Source: a virus
Virus record (IMG/VR): IMGVR_UViG_3300049215_000779
Coordinates: 1-31,802 of that record
Direction: 5' to 3' (one strand)
Length of the DNA: 31,802 bases
Part shown: piece after piece, positions 1 through 9,263 of the stretch
Layout of the letters: each line of letters starts with the position of its first letter
Position numbering within the stretch: the first letter of the stretch is position 1
The notes under the pieces: generated by a model
The model's input: only the letters and a program-made list of their open reading frames with translations
What the model was told of the DNA's origin: nothing
Databases searched by the model: none
Made by a program: the position numbers and the translations under genes

Positions 1-3000
1 TTAGGCTTCGATCGAGCCTGCGATACCTGAATGCCTTGCAACGGGCGTCCCCGCTGGACCGTAGAACGTGACGGATGTGGCCGTGTTGGCGTATTCCAGC
101 CATGCCCAGTAGTTGTAGCCGGCCGCCGGCGCCATATCGAGCGCGGCCCATGCGGCTTGATAGTAGCCGCTCGCGTTCGACACGGCCTCCATCCCGCTGA
201 CCGTAGCGTCGGGGGCCGTCGTGGAGTTGGTTCCGATACCGATACTGACCCCGACCGTGCCACCGGTCGAGGACATTAAGCAAGCGACTCGCCCGCTGAA
301 CATTACCTCGGCGACGCCCACGACAGCCGCGAGCTGGTTCGCCGTGTTCGCATTGGCCTGCCGCCACGCTTGCGTCGCGTACGTCCATGAAGCCGTGCTC
401 TCAAACCGTGCCATCGGCCGCCGCACGCGGTTGTAGTAATTCCAGCACAGCCGATTGAGCTGGGAATCTTCTGTGGTGCCCGTGCCCGTGGTGTAGAACG
501 TGCCGAGGTAGAGATACCCGGGCGACCCGCTCTTTACGTAAATCCCGTTCTGCGTGGCCAGCGCCGTCGCCCGCGTTGTCGCGTTCGTCCAGGCGACGGC
601 CTGCAAGGTGACGGTGTTGCCTGACAAGTAGGCAAAGACGTCGTAGGGGAGACTTGCGGTCAGCCCGCTGAGCGAGAGGCTGACGCCCCCGGAGGGGATG
701 GTGTTCGTCTGCCAAATCGAGCCGTTAAAAATCGCGACCTTATCGCCGCGGAACGGCAGAAGGTAGAGCGTGCCTGCGCCGGTCACGTCGTTGGTCGTCA
801 CCGGCAGCGTGCTCGACAGCGTAAGCCGGCCCTGCACCATCGCGTTGCTTTGCAGGACAGCCGAAACGGTAATCGGATTGCGTTGCAGCGTGATGTTCGT
901 CCCGAGATCCAGCGTCACGTCAAGCAAGCCGCAATCTGTCAACGTCAACGGGTTCGTAAACGTGATCGTGTCGTTCGGGTCTAGAAACGTGGCCTTGCCC
1001 GTGATCGTGGCGTTGGTCACCGTCTTGGCCCGGGAGTCGTCGGACCGATCGTACGTCGCCCCCGTGCCCACGGTCAGCGCGGTGATCGTGCCCGTCGACA
1101 GGTCAGAGGCATAGCCCCCGATGATGCTCAAGGTCGCGACCGCCGTCGACGTCAGCCCGTCCAAAATACTCAGCGTGCCGTTCTCCATCACCAGGCTCGG
1201 GCAGTTCGCGTTCAACGTGCCCGCGCCGCCGGTCATGTACCACTGCGTGCCGATCGTGGTGCCGGGCCCCACGTAGATATTGCTGTCGCTTTTGACGTTC
1301 TGCTGGTAGCCCTGGTTGATCTGGTCGATCGTGGCCGTCTCGCCGGCAAACAGGGCGATGCCGATCGATCCCTTGTTGATCGTGATCGTGCTCGTGCCGC
1401 TGGCCCGGTTGCCCCGCCACAAAATGGCCGGCAACGTGGGATCCAGACTCGTGCCGCAACCGTTGATCAAAAACGTCGTGGCGTTGGTTCCTGTGTCGAG
1501 CTTGACCAGCGTCGGCCCGCTCCCCTTGCCGTTGCCGATCAACACCGTCCCAGAAACCCCGATCGCCAGGTACTGCTGGCGGTACTCGAAATATTTGCCG
1601 TTCCAGTTGGGCAAGCCGATTTCGCCCCCCACGTAGCTCATGTCGATCTGCAGGTTGGCCAGCGTCGTCGAGGATTGGGCGATGTTGTAAAGACAATCGA
1701 CGTTAGAGTTCTGGAAGTAGACCGAATCACCGTTGGCCGGCACGCCGGTGGGCGACCAGTTTTGGGCGTTGTCCCAGAAGTTGGGGCCGGTGGCCGCTTG
1801 CACCGTGGTCAGGCTGGCCGTCGACGTGCTCGAGCCGACCAGGTTGGTGCTGTTGGCGGCGATGAGGGGCAATGGTGTGCCGGCCAGCGAGCCGGCCGCG
1901 GTGACGGTATAGGGACCGCCCGCGGAGCCGCTGACCGTCAGGTTGCCGGATCCGACCGTCGAGAGGGTTTGGAGCTGCGTCTGCACGTCGGCCGAGGTGT
2001 CGCTGTAGGGCAAGTTTCCGGTCTGCTGCCCCTCAAAGGCCAGCGTGAAGGTGCCGCCCGTAGCCCCGGTGAGCGTGATAAGCTGCTGTTCGTTGACGGC
2101 CGCGGTGCCCTGGGCGATTTCCGTACAAGCGAACGTGGCCGGGACCGTCCCGACGTCGACATAGCTGGTCGTCGACCCCGAGTTGACCTGTCCGACCAGC
2201 ACATTTTCACCGCCAGTGCTGGTGCCGCGATAAATCTTGTAACCGCTGGCCCCGGTGACCGATCCCCAACTGATCGTTACGCTTCCGGTCGGCCCGGTGA
2301 CCGCCGCCGTCTTTTCGTTGCTCGCCGTGGTCTCGCCGGCCGAGTTCGTGGCCGTCACCTCGTAATAGTAAGTATTGCTCGCCAGGTTGCCGCCCGACGA
2401 GCTCGGCGACGTGTTGCTTTGCGTGGGGGCCGAGATGCCGCTGGAGTTGCTGCCCGGCGGGCTGTTGGCGCTGTTCGGTGGCCCGGTGTCTACGATCAGA
2501 GTCGTCGAGTTCGCACCATACAGGGCACTGATGACCTGCACGTTTTCGCCGCCGCTCGATGTGCCACGGTAGACGGTGAGGGTCCCGCCCGCGATACCCG
2601 AAGGGGGCTGGATGGTCACGTAGTCGCCTGCGGTTGGGAGGCTGACGGAAAATTCCGCCGTCTGGCCGCCGAACGACAGCAGGTAGTAATAGGTGCCCGT
2701 CGAGAGGTTGCCGACGCCGTTGAAAAACTGGTTGAGGGGGGCGCCCGCTGATACCGTCCAGCCAGTGAGGTTGCTCGAATTGCTGGGCGGCGTGGCGGTC
2801 GTGTCCGTGCCGCCGTAGTCGATGTAGTAGGGCGATCCACTGCCAAAGATCGTCGCCGCCAGGTTGGCGATCAGCGTGTTCTCGCTGCCGCTCGACGTGC
2901 CACGATACACCTTGTAGCCGGTCGCCCCCGGTACGGCGTTCCACGTCAACGTCGCGCCCGCACTCCCCGGATTGATCGACACCTGGTTGCTGCCGGTCGT

Positions 3001-5205
3001 TTCACCGGCCGAATCATAGGCGGTCACCTTCCAATAGTACGCGCCCGAAAGCATCCCGTAATTGCCATTTAAGCTGGCGGCCGCCGACACCGACGGCGCC
3101 GAGAGGGCCGTCGTGTTGCTGCCTGGCGGCGAGCCGGACACCGAGCTGCCGCCCGTCAGGCTGCTGCTGGCCGTCCAGGTGATGGCCTGACTGGACGCTT
3201 CGCCCACGGCTTCGATCGTGTAGGGGCCGCCGGCGGAGCCTGAAACACTCACCGTGTTGGCCGGGAAATCCCCCTGCAAGGTCGCCGCCGTGGCGTTGTA
3301 GGCCACGCTGCTGGCGCTGATCGTGGTGCCGTTGGCCAGCGTACCGCTGACCCCGAACGTGCCGCCCGTGGGGCCGTTGAGCAGCGTAACCGTGACGGTC
3401 GAGTTGCGGCCGGTCGCCGTCCCTTTTTGGGTGCGGGTCTGATAGGCGGTCACCGTGTCGCCGGCCGCGGCCACCATGCCGGCCACGTTGACTACGGCTT
3501 GCGGTACGGCCTGTAGGCCGAGCGCCCCTTGGTAGGTGATGGCCCACGTATAACTGGCGCTGGTCGCCAACCCCGCCACGACGCTAAAGGCGTTGGCGTA
3601 GGTCGGCCCGGCCGCGGCCACCAGCGCCGCCTGCACGCTGGCGGCCGAGGCGTTGAAGAGGATGGCCGCCGTCGTGACGTTCAGGCCCGGCAAAGTGATG
3701 TTAAACGTGCCGGTGGGCTGCAGCGTGCCGGTGACTTGCTGCCAGCCGATCGTCTGAACCTCGTTCTGCGGCGGGCAGCCGACGGTCACCGTCGAGATCG
3801 AGACGGGGGGCAAAATCGTGACGTTGGCCACATTGCCCGAGACGAGCGCCTGCGAAGCCGACGCCAGTGAGCCGCGGAACTCGATCGTGTAGACGATCGG
3901 GCTGCCGGCCGTGCCGGTCGACGAGCCCAAATCGGTGAAGGTGTAAGCCGTGCCCCCGGCGTCCCCGGAGTTTACCGGGACGCTGCCGACGAGGATGTTT
4001 TCCGCGCCGGGCGAAGAGCCCCGGTAGACGTTGAAGCGGTAGATGGATTGCGCCGTCGTGGCGGTCGAGGTGAAGTTGATCGTCACCGATCCGTTGGGCC
4101 CGGTGACGGCAACGGCTTTTTCGTTGCTGCCGACCGATTCGTACTGATTCTGGCCGCCCACTCCGCCATAAAACACAACCTCGGTGACCACGTAGTAATA
4201 GGTGCCGCCGGCCAGGCTGCCCCCCGTGCTGGCGAAGGGCGCTTGCTGGGTGGGCGGGTTATTAAATTGACCTCCCGTCACGGGCGGGCTGCCGGCGCTA
4301 TATCCGCCGCCGACCTGGCCGGGATAGGCCGCGGCGTTGACTCCGCCCACCTTGACGTTGCCCTGCCCGATGCCCGTCAGGGCTTCCAGCTCGCCCTGGA
4401 GCACGCCGTTGGTGGCCGGCGGCCCGGGGTTCGCGCCGATCGTGGTGTCGCTATTGTTGTCGGTGTAGGTGGTGGTCGTGTTGTCGGCGATCGCGTGCGA
4501 CAGGTAATAGACCGACCCGCCGGCCTTCGTGCGGTAGATTTTGCGGCTGGTGGTGCCGGAAGGTCCCAGCGGGATGTTCGTGAGAGAAGCCTGTTGTGCG
4601 GCCAAGGTCAGCGAGGCGGAGGGCAGGCCGAGCTCCGTTTCGCCGGTCGACGTCACGAAGGTCACCGCCCATTTGTAAGCCCCCGTAAGGGAACCCGACG
4701 AGCCCGTCGCGGACGTTAGCGCCGACGCCGGCGTGGGAATGGCGCCCGTCGTATGGCCGCCCCAGGTGAGCGTAAACGACGAGCCGCTTTCGGCGTTGGG
4801 GCTGATGGTGATTTGCTGCAGTTCGTTGACGCCGGCCTTGCCCGCCACCACGCGCGTGACGTTCGCCTTGGCGGGGTTCGTCAGGCTGATAGACACGGTG
4901 AACGGGACGCCCGCCGTTTTCGACTGCATCGTCAGATACGTGGCGTTCGGCGCCGGGACGGCGGGCGAGGAGACCGTCGCGGTAAAGCTGACTTCCGCGA
5001 ACTCGGGGGCCTGCTGCACGATGTTGCCGATGGCCTTGATCAGGCCGGCAATCAGGTCGTCGTTGGAGCCTGTCGCCGACGTGTAACTCGCCGTCTTGCC
5101 GTTGATGGTGGCCGAGATGGTCGTGTTCGGCAGTTGCGGGCCGGGGGCGTAGGTTTGGATTTGGGGAATGGCAAGTGCATTCGCAGACCAAAGCTTTGTC
5201 GCCAT
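1..5205 (-). CDS. Giant mosaic tail fibre / adhesin-like tail protein (1734 aa)
   Basis: Probably the distal tail or receptor-binding structural protein, as the last gene of the morphogenesis operon. Seen: five FN3-like modules (about residues 158-265, 303-436, 697-800, 812-910 and 922-1022), each with an aromatic YYY strand, a GET/S-NEK segment and a YRGTSxGxEN segment. Between them lies a second repeated domain with a VNExQxIT...GGTFTLxFxG...GSGNLTVSG...GGPYTV pattern, intact at about 1037-1130 and apparently split in the first copy. From about 1140 a segment beginning FWDNAQNWSPTGVPANGD leads into a Gly/Thr-rich beta-structured stretch. The C-terminal part contains YLGTFYTTGTGTTEDS and WNYYNRVRRPM, which I associate with phage tail proteins. 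There is no signal peptide, in line with assembly in the cytoplasm. The start is ATG with GAGG upstream, and the stop codon is the first triplet of the window. The tail assignment is confident from context; exact role is inferred. Confidence 0.8.
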   Translation of the reverse strand: MATKLWSANALAIPQIQTYAPGPQLPNTTISATINGKTASYTSATGSNDDLIAGLIKAIGNIVQQAPEFAEVSFTATVSSPAVPAPNATYLTMQSKTAGVPFTVSISLTNPAKANVTRVVAGKAGVNELQQITISPNAESGSSFTLTWGGHTTGAIPTPASALTSATGSSGSLTGAYKWAVTFVTSTGETELGLPSASLTLAAQQASLTNIPLGPSGTTSRKIYRTKAGGSVYYLSHAIADNTTTTYTDNNSDTTIGANPGPPATNGVLQGELEALTGIGQGNVKVGGVNAAAYPGQVGGGYSAGSPPVTGGQFNNPPTQQAPFASTGGSLAGGTYYYVVTEVVFYGGVGGQNQYESVGSNEKAVAVTGPNGSVTINFTSTATTAQSIYRFNVYRGSSPGAENILVGSVPVNSGDAGGTAYTFTDLGSSTGTAGSPIVYTIEFRGSLASASQALVSGNVANVTILPPVSISTVTVGCPPQNEVQTIGWQQVTGTLQPTGTFNITLPGLNVTTAAILFNASAASVQAALVAAAGPTYANAFSVVAGLATSASYTWAITYQGALGLQAVPQAVVNVAGMVAAAGDTVTAYQTRTQKGTATGRNSTVTVTLLNGPTGGTFGVSGTLANGTTISASSVAYNATAATLQGDFPANTVSVSGSAGGPYTIEAVGEASSQAITWTASSSLTGGSSVSGSPPGSNTTALSAPSVSAAASLNGNYGMLSGAYYWKVTAYDSAGETTGSNQVSINPGSAGATLTWNAVPGATGYKVYRGTSSGSENTLIANLAATIFGSGSPYYIDYGGTDTTATPPSNSSNLTGWTVSAGAPLNQFFNGVGNLSTGTYYYLLSFGGQTAEFSVSLPTAGDYVTIQPPSGIAGGTLTVYRGTSSGGENVQVISALYGANSTTLIVDTGPPNSANSPPGSNSSGISAPTQSNTSPSSSGGNLASNTYYYEVTATNSAGETTASNEKTAAVTGPTGSVTISWGSVTGASGYKIYRGTSTGGENVLVGQVNSGSTTSYVDVGTVPATFACTEIAQGTAAVNEQQLITLTGATGGTFTLAFEGQQTGNLPYSDTSADVQTQLQTLSTVGSGNLTVSGSAGGPYTVTAAGSLAGTPLPLIAANSTNLVGSSTSTASLTTVQAATGPNFWDNAQNWSPTGVPANGDSVYFQNSNVDCLYNIAQSSTTLANLQIDMSYVGGEIGLPNWNGKYFEYRQQYLAIGVSGTVLIGNGKGSGPTLVKLDTGTNATTFLINGCGTSLDPTLPAILWRGNRASGTSTITINKGSIGIALFAGETATIDQINQGYQQNVKSDSNIYVGPGTTIGTQWYMTGGAGTLNANCPSLVMENGTLSILDGLTSTAVATLSIIGGYASDLSTGTITALTVGTGATYDRSDDSRAKTVTNATITGKATFLDPNDTITFTNPLTLTDCGLLDVTLDLGTNITLQRNPITVSAVLQSNAMVQGRLTLSSTLPVTTNDVTGAGTLYLLPFRGDKVAIFNGSIWQTNTIPSGGVSLSLSGLTASLPYDVFAYLSGNTVTLQAVAWTNATTRATALATQNGIYVKSGSPGYLYLGTFYTTGTGTTEDSQLNRLCWNYYNRVRRPMARFESTASWTYATQAWRQANANTANQLAAVVGVAEVMFSGRVACLMSSTGGTVGVSIGIGTNSTTAPDATVSGMEAVSNASGYYQAAWAALDMAPAAGYNYWAWLEYANTATSVTFYGPAGTPVARHSGIAGSIEA

Positions 5206-5225
5206 GAGTGCCTCTGCTGGTTGTC

Positions 5226-5310
5226 AAAAGGATGAAGGATGAAGGATGAAGGATGACAGCGGCGCCGAATTGTCCCCTTTTCATCCTTCATCCTTCCGCC
5301 TTCATCCTTT
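5226..5310. repeat. Heptad inverted repeat A (GGATGAA family)
   Basis: The left arm is four tandem GGATGAA-type heptamers (5226-5256). The right arm (5278-5310) is the complementary TTCATCC series with one CCGCC variant. The arms can form a stem of about 30 bp with a loop of about 20 nt. It fills nearly all of the gap between the 249-aa and 1734-aa genes, leaving only the ribosome-binding region of the latter outside. Confidence 0.9.
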
Positions 5311-6059
5311 CAAAGGGTCAGCGGCCACGGCGTCGGCGTGCCGATGAGGGCCGTCACCGACTCGAATTCATAGTGCCACGTGGCCTTGTAGTTTTTGTAG
5401 GCGGTGACCTGGCGATCAGGCGCCTCGTAATTTATTTCGGTCTGCTGCGGCAGGATGGCCGCCGGCCAGATCGGGATACCCACGTCTTGCCCGATGACGG
5501 GCGCCCAGTTGTAGCCCGTGGCGTTGCCCTCCTGGGTGACCTTGTACGTGCTGGTCTGTTTCCAGGTCTGCGGAACGGGGATCCCGACCGCCGGTTCCAG
5601 GTAGCCGACGACCGGCGTGCCGCCGCGCATCTTGATCGATTCGTGATACTCAACCAGCGTGTTGCTGGTGATGACCGGCACTTCGGCCTCGACCTTGATT
5701 GTGTAGCCGCAGAAGCCGATGCGCTCCGCCGGCCGCCCGCCGGGAAAACTCGGCCGCTGGGTAACCCGCGTGCCGCCCAAGGTGTTGGCGCTGCGCAGCA
5801 CGGTGCTGGAAGGCGTCAGGCCGTCGGGCAAATAGAGCACCAAATCTTGGCGCTCCAGGCTATAGGCCGCGATGAGGCCAGCAATCTGCGCGTCGATGTC
5901 GGCATAGCCAATCTGGCTCGTCAGAAGTCCTTGAATCGTCCAGGTTTCCAGCCAGGCGATGGGCACCTTGGCGGCGTTCTCGATGGCCGTTCGGTCGATC
6001 GAGATATTGCATTCGCCGGGCTGATGCTGGTGCGCCCCGTAGGCAAGGAACATGCTCAT
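5310..6059 (-). CDS. Probable tail structural protein between tape measure and fibre (249 aa)
   Basis: The position directly downstream of the tape measure gene and upstream of the giant fibre gene suggests a distal tail or tail-tip component; I do not recognise a named family. Seen: no signal peptide or membrane segment. There is an N-terminal half with an AWLETWTIQGLL motif and a DIDAQIAGLIAAYSLERQD helix. This is followed by a conserved-looking segment, PSFPGGRPAERI, then beta-rich sequence to the end. The start ATG at 6059 has GGAGGG about 10 nt upstream; a second in-frame ATG lies two codons later. The stop TGA abuts the heptad inverted repeat. The gene is divergent from a plus-strand lipoprotein-like gene with only about 40 bp between the starts, so it is probably expressed by read-through only if transcripts pass that gene in antisense. 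Confidence 0.75.
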   Translation of the reverse strand: MSMFLAYGAHQHQPGECNISIDRTAIENAAKVPIAWLETWTIQGLLTSQIGYADIDAQIAGLIAAYSLERQDLVLYLPDGLTPSSTVLRSANTLGGTRVTQRPSFPGGRPAERIGFCGYTIKVEAEVPVITSNTLVEYHESIKMRGGTPVVGYLEPAVGIPVPQTWKQTSTYKVTQEGNATGYNWAPVIGQDVGIPIWPAAILPQQTEINYEAPDRQVTAYKNYKATWHYEFESVTALIGTPTPWPLTL

Positions 6060-6100
6060 GCTAGAATTCCCTCCTGGTACACCACACGGGGGATGAAGCT

Positions 6101-6526
6101 ATGAAACGCTTGATGTTGGCGGCGGTGTTGGCGACGGTCGGCTGCGGGAAAGGAGATACAGCCCCCTCGACCCCTGATGCAAAAGCGTTGTATGACGCCG
6201 AGTTGGCCGAACTGAATCGCTTGGAAAAAGAGCGCGAGGAAACCGTCCAAAAGCTCAGCGCATCTTACGATTCGTTCGGCAACGCGCTGCGAACTAAATA
6301 CAAATTGAAAGCGACCACAGAACGCATGCAGAAGGAACTGGGGCATGACCCGGATCGGGAAGCGGAGATAGCGGAGATGACAAAAGAGGCTGCTCAGCTT
6401 GAAGAGGCCAAGTCGCAACTGCTCATCAAAATGGGAAAAGCGGATACCGACTACAAGGCGCGCATTGCTGGTCAACAGCAAGCCGTAGAACAGGCCCTTG
6501 AGAGACTGCGTCAGTCGCAACATTAG
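6101..6526 (+). CDS. Small lipoprotein-like coiled-coil protein (141 aa), antiparallel in tail operon
   Basis: Unrecognised family. The N-terminus MKRLMLAAVLATVGCG has a basic start, a hydrophobic core and a Cys at position 15, which resembles a lipoprotein signal, though the residues before the Cys (TVG) fit the lipobox poorly. The remainder is highly charged, with Glu/Lys/Ala/Leu heptads over about residues 28-138, so a long coiled coil is expected. GGGGGA lies about 8 nt upstream of the ATG. It is the only plus-strand gene inside the minus-strand structural module. Its stop overlaps the tape-measure stop by 4 bp on the opposite strand. Codons look less GC-biased than the neighbours. It may be a moron expressed separately from the tail genes, perhaps in the lysogen. 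A spanin-like role is possible but unsupported. The opposite frame here (6056-6523) lacks protein-like features. Confidence 0.65.
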   Translation: MKRLMLAAVLATVGCGKGDTAPSTPDAKALYDAELAELNRLEKEREETVQKLSASYDSFGNALRTKYKLKATTERMQKELGHDPDREAEIAEMTKEAAQLEEAKSQLLIKMGKADTDYKARIAGQQQAVEQALERLRQSQH

Positions 6527-8970
6527 GCCCCCGCCGCTTTGGTCTGATTGCGTTTTTGCGTCGTGCGGTCGCTGGCCTTTTTGCTCGCTTCCTTGGCCTG
6601 CTCGAAAGCTTCCTGAATCCAGCCCTGAATCCGCTCTTCCTGCGACTTCAGATGCTCTTTGGCCGCGGCCAACATGGCTGCTTTGACCTTGGCCTCCATC
6701 TCCGTATCGCCAGTGACCTTGGCCTCTACCTGATTGTTCATGTTGACGCTGAACTTCGTACCGCGGTTGGCGGCCTCGGCCGCACTGTGTTCCCGCTCGT
6801 ACCTGCCGCTCATCTCGTCGTGTTCCTCGTTGGCCTCCCTCGCGCGTGACGTGGCCGATTCAAAAGCCTGGTGCTCCTGGTTGACCACGTTGACGCCCCG
6901 GCCGGCAAGCTGCTTTTGCCGCTCAAGCCCTCGCTGCAAACGCTGACGGCGGAGCAATTCTTTGGTTTCCTCGTCGCCGTACTGCTCGGCGAACTCTTGT
7001 TGCTTTCTGCTCAGTTCCTGGCCGCCGGTCAGCTTCTGCTTGACGTTTCCCAGGCGTTGCGATTCGCCCTGGGTCATTGACCCGAGTCGGACCAGCGCGT
7101 CCTCTTCCTTCTCCTGTGCGGTCTTCGCCTCATCGTTGAGCATCTCGATCAGGGAGCGTTGTTTCTGGATCTGGTCGGCCATCAGTTGCAGCTTTTTCCT
7201 GGCGCCGTCGATCGACACCTGCCGCTCTTCCTGTGCAATCTGCAGTTCGCGCTCGCGCAGCGCCTCGACCCGCTCCTCAAACTGCTCGCGCTCGCGGACC
7301 GCCTGCTGGAAGACGGGTGACTCCTGCCCCTCGCGCTGCGACACCTCGGCCGCCTGCTTGAATCGCTCGTTCACGCCGCCCCGCTCCGATTCGACGGACT
7401 CGCGATCTGCCTCGAGCGCGCGCCGCTTGGCTGCAACTTGCTCCTCTGGACTGGCGAGCGGACTAACGCTGTTGGCCACGGCGTTGTAGCGGGCGGCGGC
7501 GGCGATCCGCTTTTCGCGTGCCTCCGATTCCTTCTGGTTGACCTCCAGCAGACCCTGGATGAATTTCTGCCTGATGTCGAGTTCTTTTTGTCGCGCCTCT
7601 TTTTCCTTGGCCTCGGCCTCATGGGCCTCGCTAAACGACTTGCCACCGAAGAGCTCGGGGAGCTTGTCCAGATGGCCTAGGATCGAGGCGTTAAATACGA
7701 CCTTGCCGACGGTTTTCCCGAGTAGCCCAGTCGTCAGCTCTTTCGCCGAAGAGAGGATCGACACCTCGGTTTCCACGATCTTGTGGCTCAGGCTCGTCAG
7801 GGAAAAACCGAACTGATCGACGGGACCCTTCACCTCACGTAACGATTCGCTGATCACTTTGGCAGCGCTGAGCACGCCGAGGACGGCCGCACCCGCGGAC
7901 GCCAGCGTGACAGCCAGCGGGCTCGCGGCAATCCCCAATAGCCCGGCCGCGCCTGGCCCACGAACCCCAGCGCCTGCCGCATGTCCCGCCGCTTCCACGG
8001 CCTTGCCTCCGCCATGCGCGGCGACGGCCAGCTCCTCCGCCTTGGCGATCAATTCCAGCCGCTCGTGGTAGAGCTTGGCCGCCTCGGTGATCGACTTCCA
8101 GAATTTGATGCCGCCGCTAATCCGGTCCATCGCCTCCTGTATGGAGAGGATCGAATCCTTGATCTTGTTAAAGTCCTCCTCGCTGACCAGGCCCATTTCG
8201 ACGAAGCCGCGGGCGACCTCGGCGGCCGAGTTGCCGACTTCGGCGAGCGACGCGCGAAGGCGGCTGTTCAGTTCCTCGACCTTGCGGGCGGCGCTCTCGT
8301 GCGTTTGCTGGTCCTGTTCGACGGCCTCCCCGCCGCCCGCCACAAACGCCGCCCGCGTCTTGTTGGCCGCCGCGAGCTTGCGGTCTTCGTCCCTTGCGTG
8401 CGCGGCGGTCTCCTTGTCCCAACCGGCGATGCGCTGATCAACCGCTTTCGCCTCGGCCGCGGCCCGTTTGTCAGCCGCCTGCCGTTCGGCGTCGGCCTGC
8501 TTCTCGTTCTCGGCGTCGACCTTCTGCGTCAACGCCGCTTCCTGCTGGGCTTCGACCTTGGCAGCGTGGCCGTTGGCCGCGGCCCGCCTGGCGGCGCCCG
8601 TCGTCGTGGCTGCGTCCATCTTGGCCTCGGCCGCCTCGTGCTGGGCGACGACCTTTTCCAGGGCTGTGTCCGCGCCGGCCGGGGAAGGCAGCGACCTGGC
8701 CCCCGTCGGCTGTTGCGTGGCGATCTGGGAGGTGGCAATCGGCGTGAGGTTAACCGGGCTCATCGCCCGCTGATGAAGTGCATCGAGCCTGGCGTGCTCT
8801 CGGTCCACAGTCGTTTCAAACTCCCCCACATCCAGGCCGCCCAGTTCAAAGTTGCCCAGCATGGCCTGGAGCTGGGCGGCGCGCTCGCCGATGGCGGCAA
8901 ACTCGCGACCCACCGATTCGTCGGTCCGCGCCTTCAGCGTGAAGACTGCGCCGCGTTGTGCTTCAGACAT
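6523..8970 (-). CDS. Tail tape measure protein (815 aa)
   Basis: Sets tail length and sits inside the tail tube. Seen: almost entirely helical, Ala/Glu/Lys/Gln-rich sequence. Coiled coil covers about residues 100-250 and 450-640. One long hydrophobic stretch lies at about 340-373 (GLLGIAASPLAVTLASAGAA region), as is usual in tape measure proteins. It lies immediately after the chaperone pair with the probable frameshift, the hallmark order G-GT-tape measure. At roughly 0.15 nm per residue (a known rule for this family) 815 residues would predict a tail of about 120 nm. The ATG at 8970 is directly preceded by the pyrimidine arm of a heptad repeat (CCACC), with no Shine-Dalgarno sequence visible. 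The stop overlaps the convergent lipoprotein-like gene by 4 bp. Confidence 0.85.
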   Translation of the reverse strand: MSEAQRGAVFTLKARTDESVGREFAAIGERAAQLQAMLGNFELGGLDVGEFETTVDREHARLDALHQRAMSPVNLTPIATSQIATQQPTGARSLPSPAGADTALEKVVAQHEAAEAKMDAATTTGAARRAAANGHAAKVEAQQEAALTQKVDAENEKQADAERQAADKRAAAEAKAVDQRIAGWDKETAAHARDEDRKLAAANKTRAAFVAGGGEAVEQDQQTHESAARKVEELNSRLRASLAEVGNSAAEVARGFVEMGLVSEEDFNKIKDSILSIQEAMDRISGGIKFWKSITEAAKLYHERLELIAKAEELAVAAHGGGKAVEAAGHAAGAGVRGPGAAGLLGIAASPLAVTLASAGAAVLGVLSAAKVISESLREVKGPVDQFGFSLTSLSHKIVETEVSILSSAKELTTGLLGKTVGKVVFNASILGHLDKLPELFGGKSFSEAHEAEAKEKEARQKELDIRQKFIQGLLEVNQKESEAREKRIAAAARYNAVANSVSPLASPEEQVAAKRRALEADRESVESERGGVNERFKQAAEVSQREGQESPVFQQAVREREQFEERVEALRERELQIAQEERQVSIDGARKKLQLMADQIQKQRSLIEMLNDEAKTAQEKEEDALVRLGSMTQGESQRLGNVKQKLTGGQELSRKQQEFAEQYGDEETKELLRRQRLQRGLERQKQLAGRGVNVVNQEHQAFESATSRAREANEEHDEMSGRYEREHSAAEAANRGTKFSVNMNNQVEAKVTGDTEMEAKVKAAMLAAAKEHLKSQEERIQGWIQEAFEQAKEASKKASDRTTQKRNQTKAAGA

Positions 8971-9263
8971 GGTGGCGGGTGGAGGGTGAAGGGTGGAGGG
9001 TGGAGGGTGGAGGGTGGAGGGTGGAGGGTGGAGGGTGGAGGGTGAAGGCTATTGCAAAAGATTGTGGATGCTGCGGATGTAAAACCGGCGACCATCCTGA
9101 AAGAAAGACTCGCCGCTCATCACAAAACAAAACCGCCCGCGGCGGACGAGTTTCCTTAGCTCGGCGGTCAGTTCCTCAATCTCTTTCATCTGTGTTTCAT
9201 CCGCGTTCGATCCGTGGCCTTTTTCTTCGCCCTTCACCCGCCACCCTCCACGCTCCACCCTTT
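8971..9263. repeat. Heptad inverted repeat B (GGGTGGA family) around a small ORF
   Basis: The left arm (8971-9048) contains about ten copies of GGGTGGA or GGGTGAA. The right arm (9230-9263) is the complement, with CCACCCTCCACGCTCCACCC. The long centre holds a 46-codon minus-strand ORF and half of another repeat type (9187-9219, the complement of CCACGGATxxAACxCGGATGAAA). The left arm is much longer than the right, so it may have grown by slippage. Confidence 0.85.
9049..9189 (-). CDS. Small hypothetical protein (46 aa) between chaperone and tape measure
   Basis: Unrecognised. It starts MKEIEELTAELRKLVRRGRF and continues with FCFVMSG and RRFYIRSIHN, ending LLQ. This gives an amphipathic helix followed by two likely beta strands, which looks like real protein rather than repeat translation. 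The ATG at 9189 follows a repeat-derived GCGGATGAAACACAG, so a GGA about 10 nt upstream could serve as ribosome-binding site. It lies inside heptad inverted repeat B, between the chaperone extension and the tape measure, on the same strand as both. It could be cargo carried by the repeat or a small tail gene. The protein-like composition and conserved direction support it, but its length makes this uncertain. Confidence 0.45.
   Translation of the reverse strand: MKEIEELTAELRKLVRRGRFCFVMSGESFFQDGRRFYIRSIHNLLQ

Noticed and set aside
1675-2751. 358-codon plus-strand frame within the giant tail gene
   Set aside because: Antisense to FN3-like repeats with conserved protein pattern; the plus-strand product is Arg/Gly-rich noise.
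8971-9048. CRISPR-like array in the tandem GGGTGGA tract
   Set aside because: Units are contiguous 7-mers without spacers, so this is a simple tandem repeat arm, not a CRISPR array.
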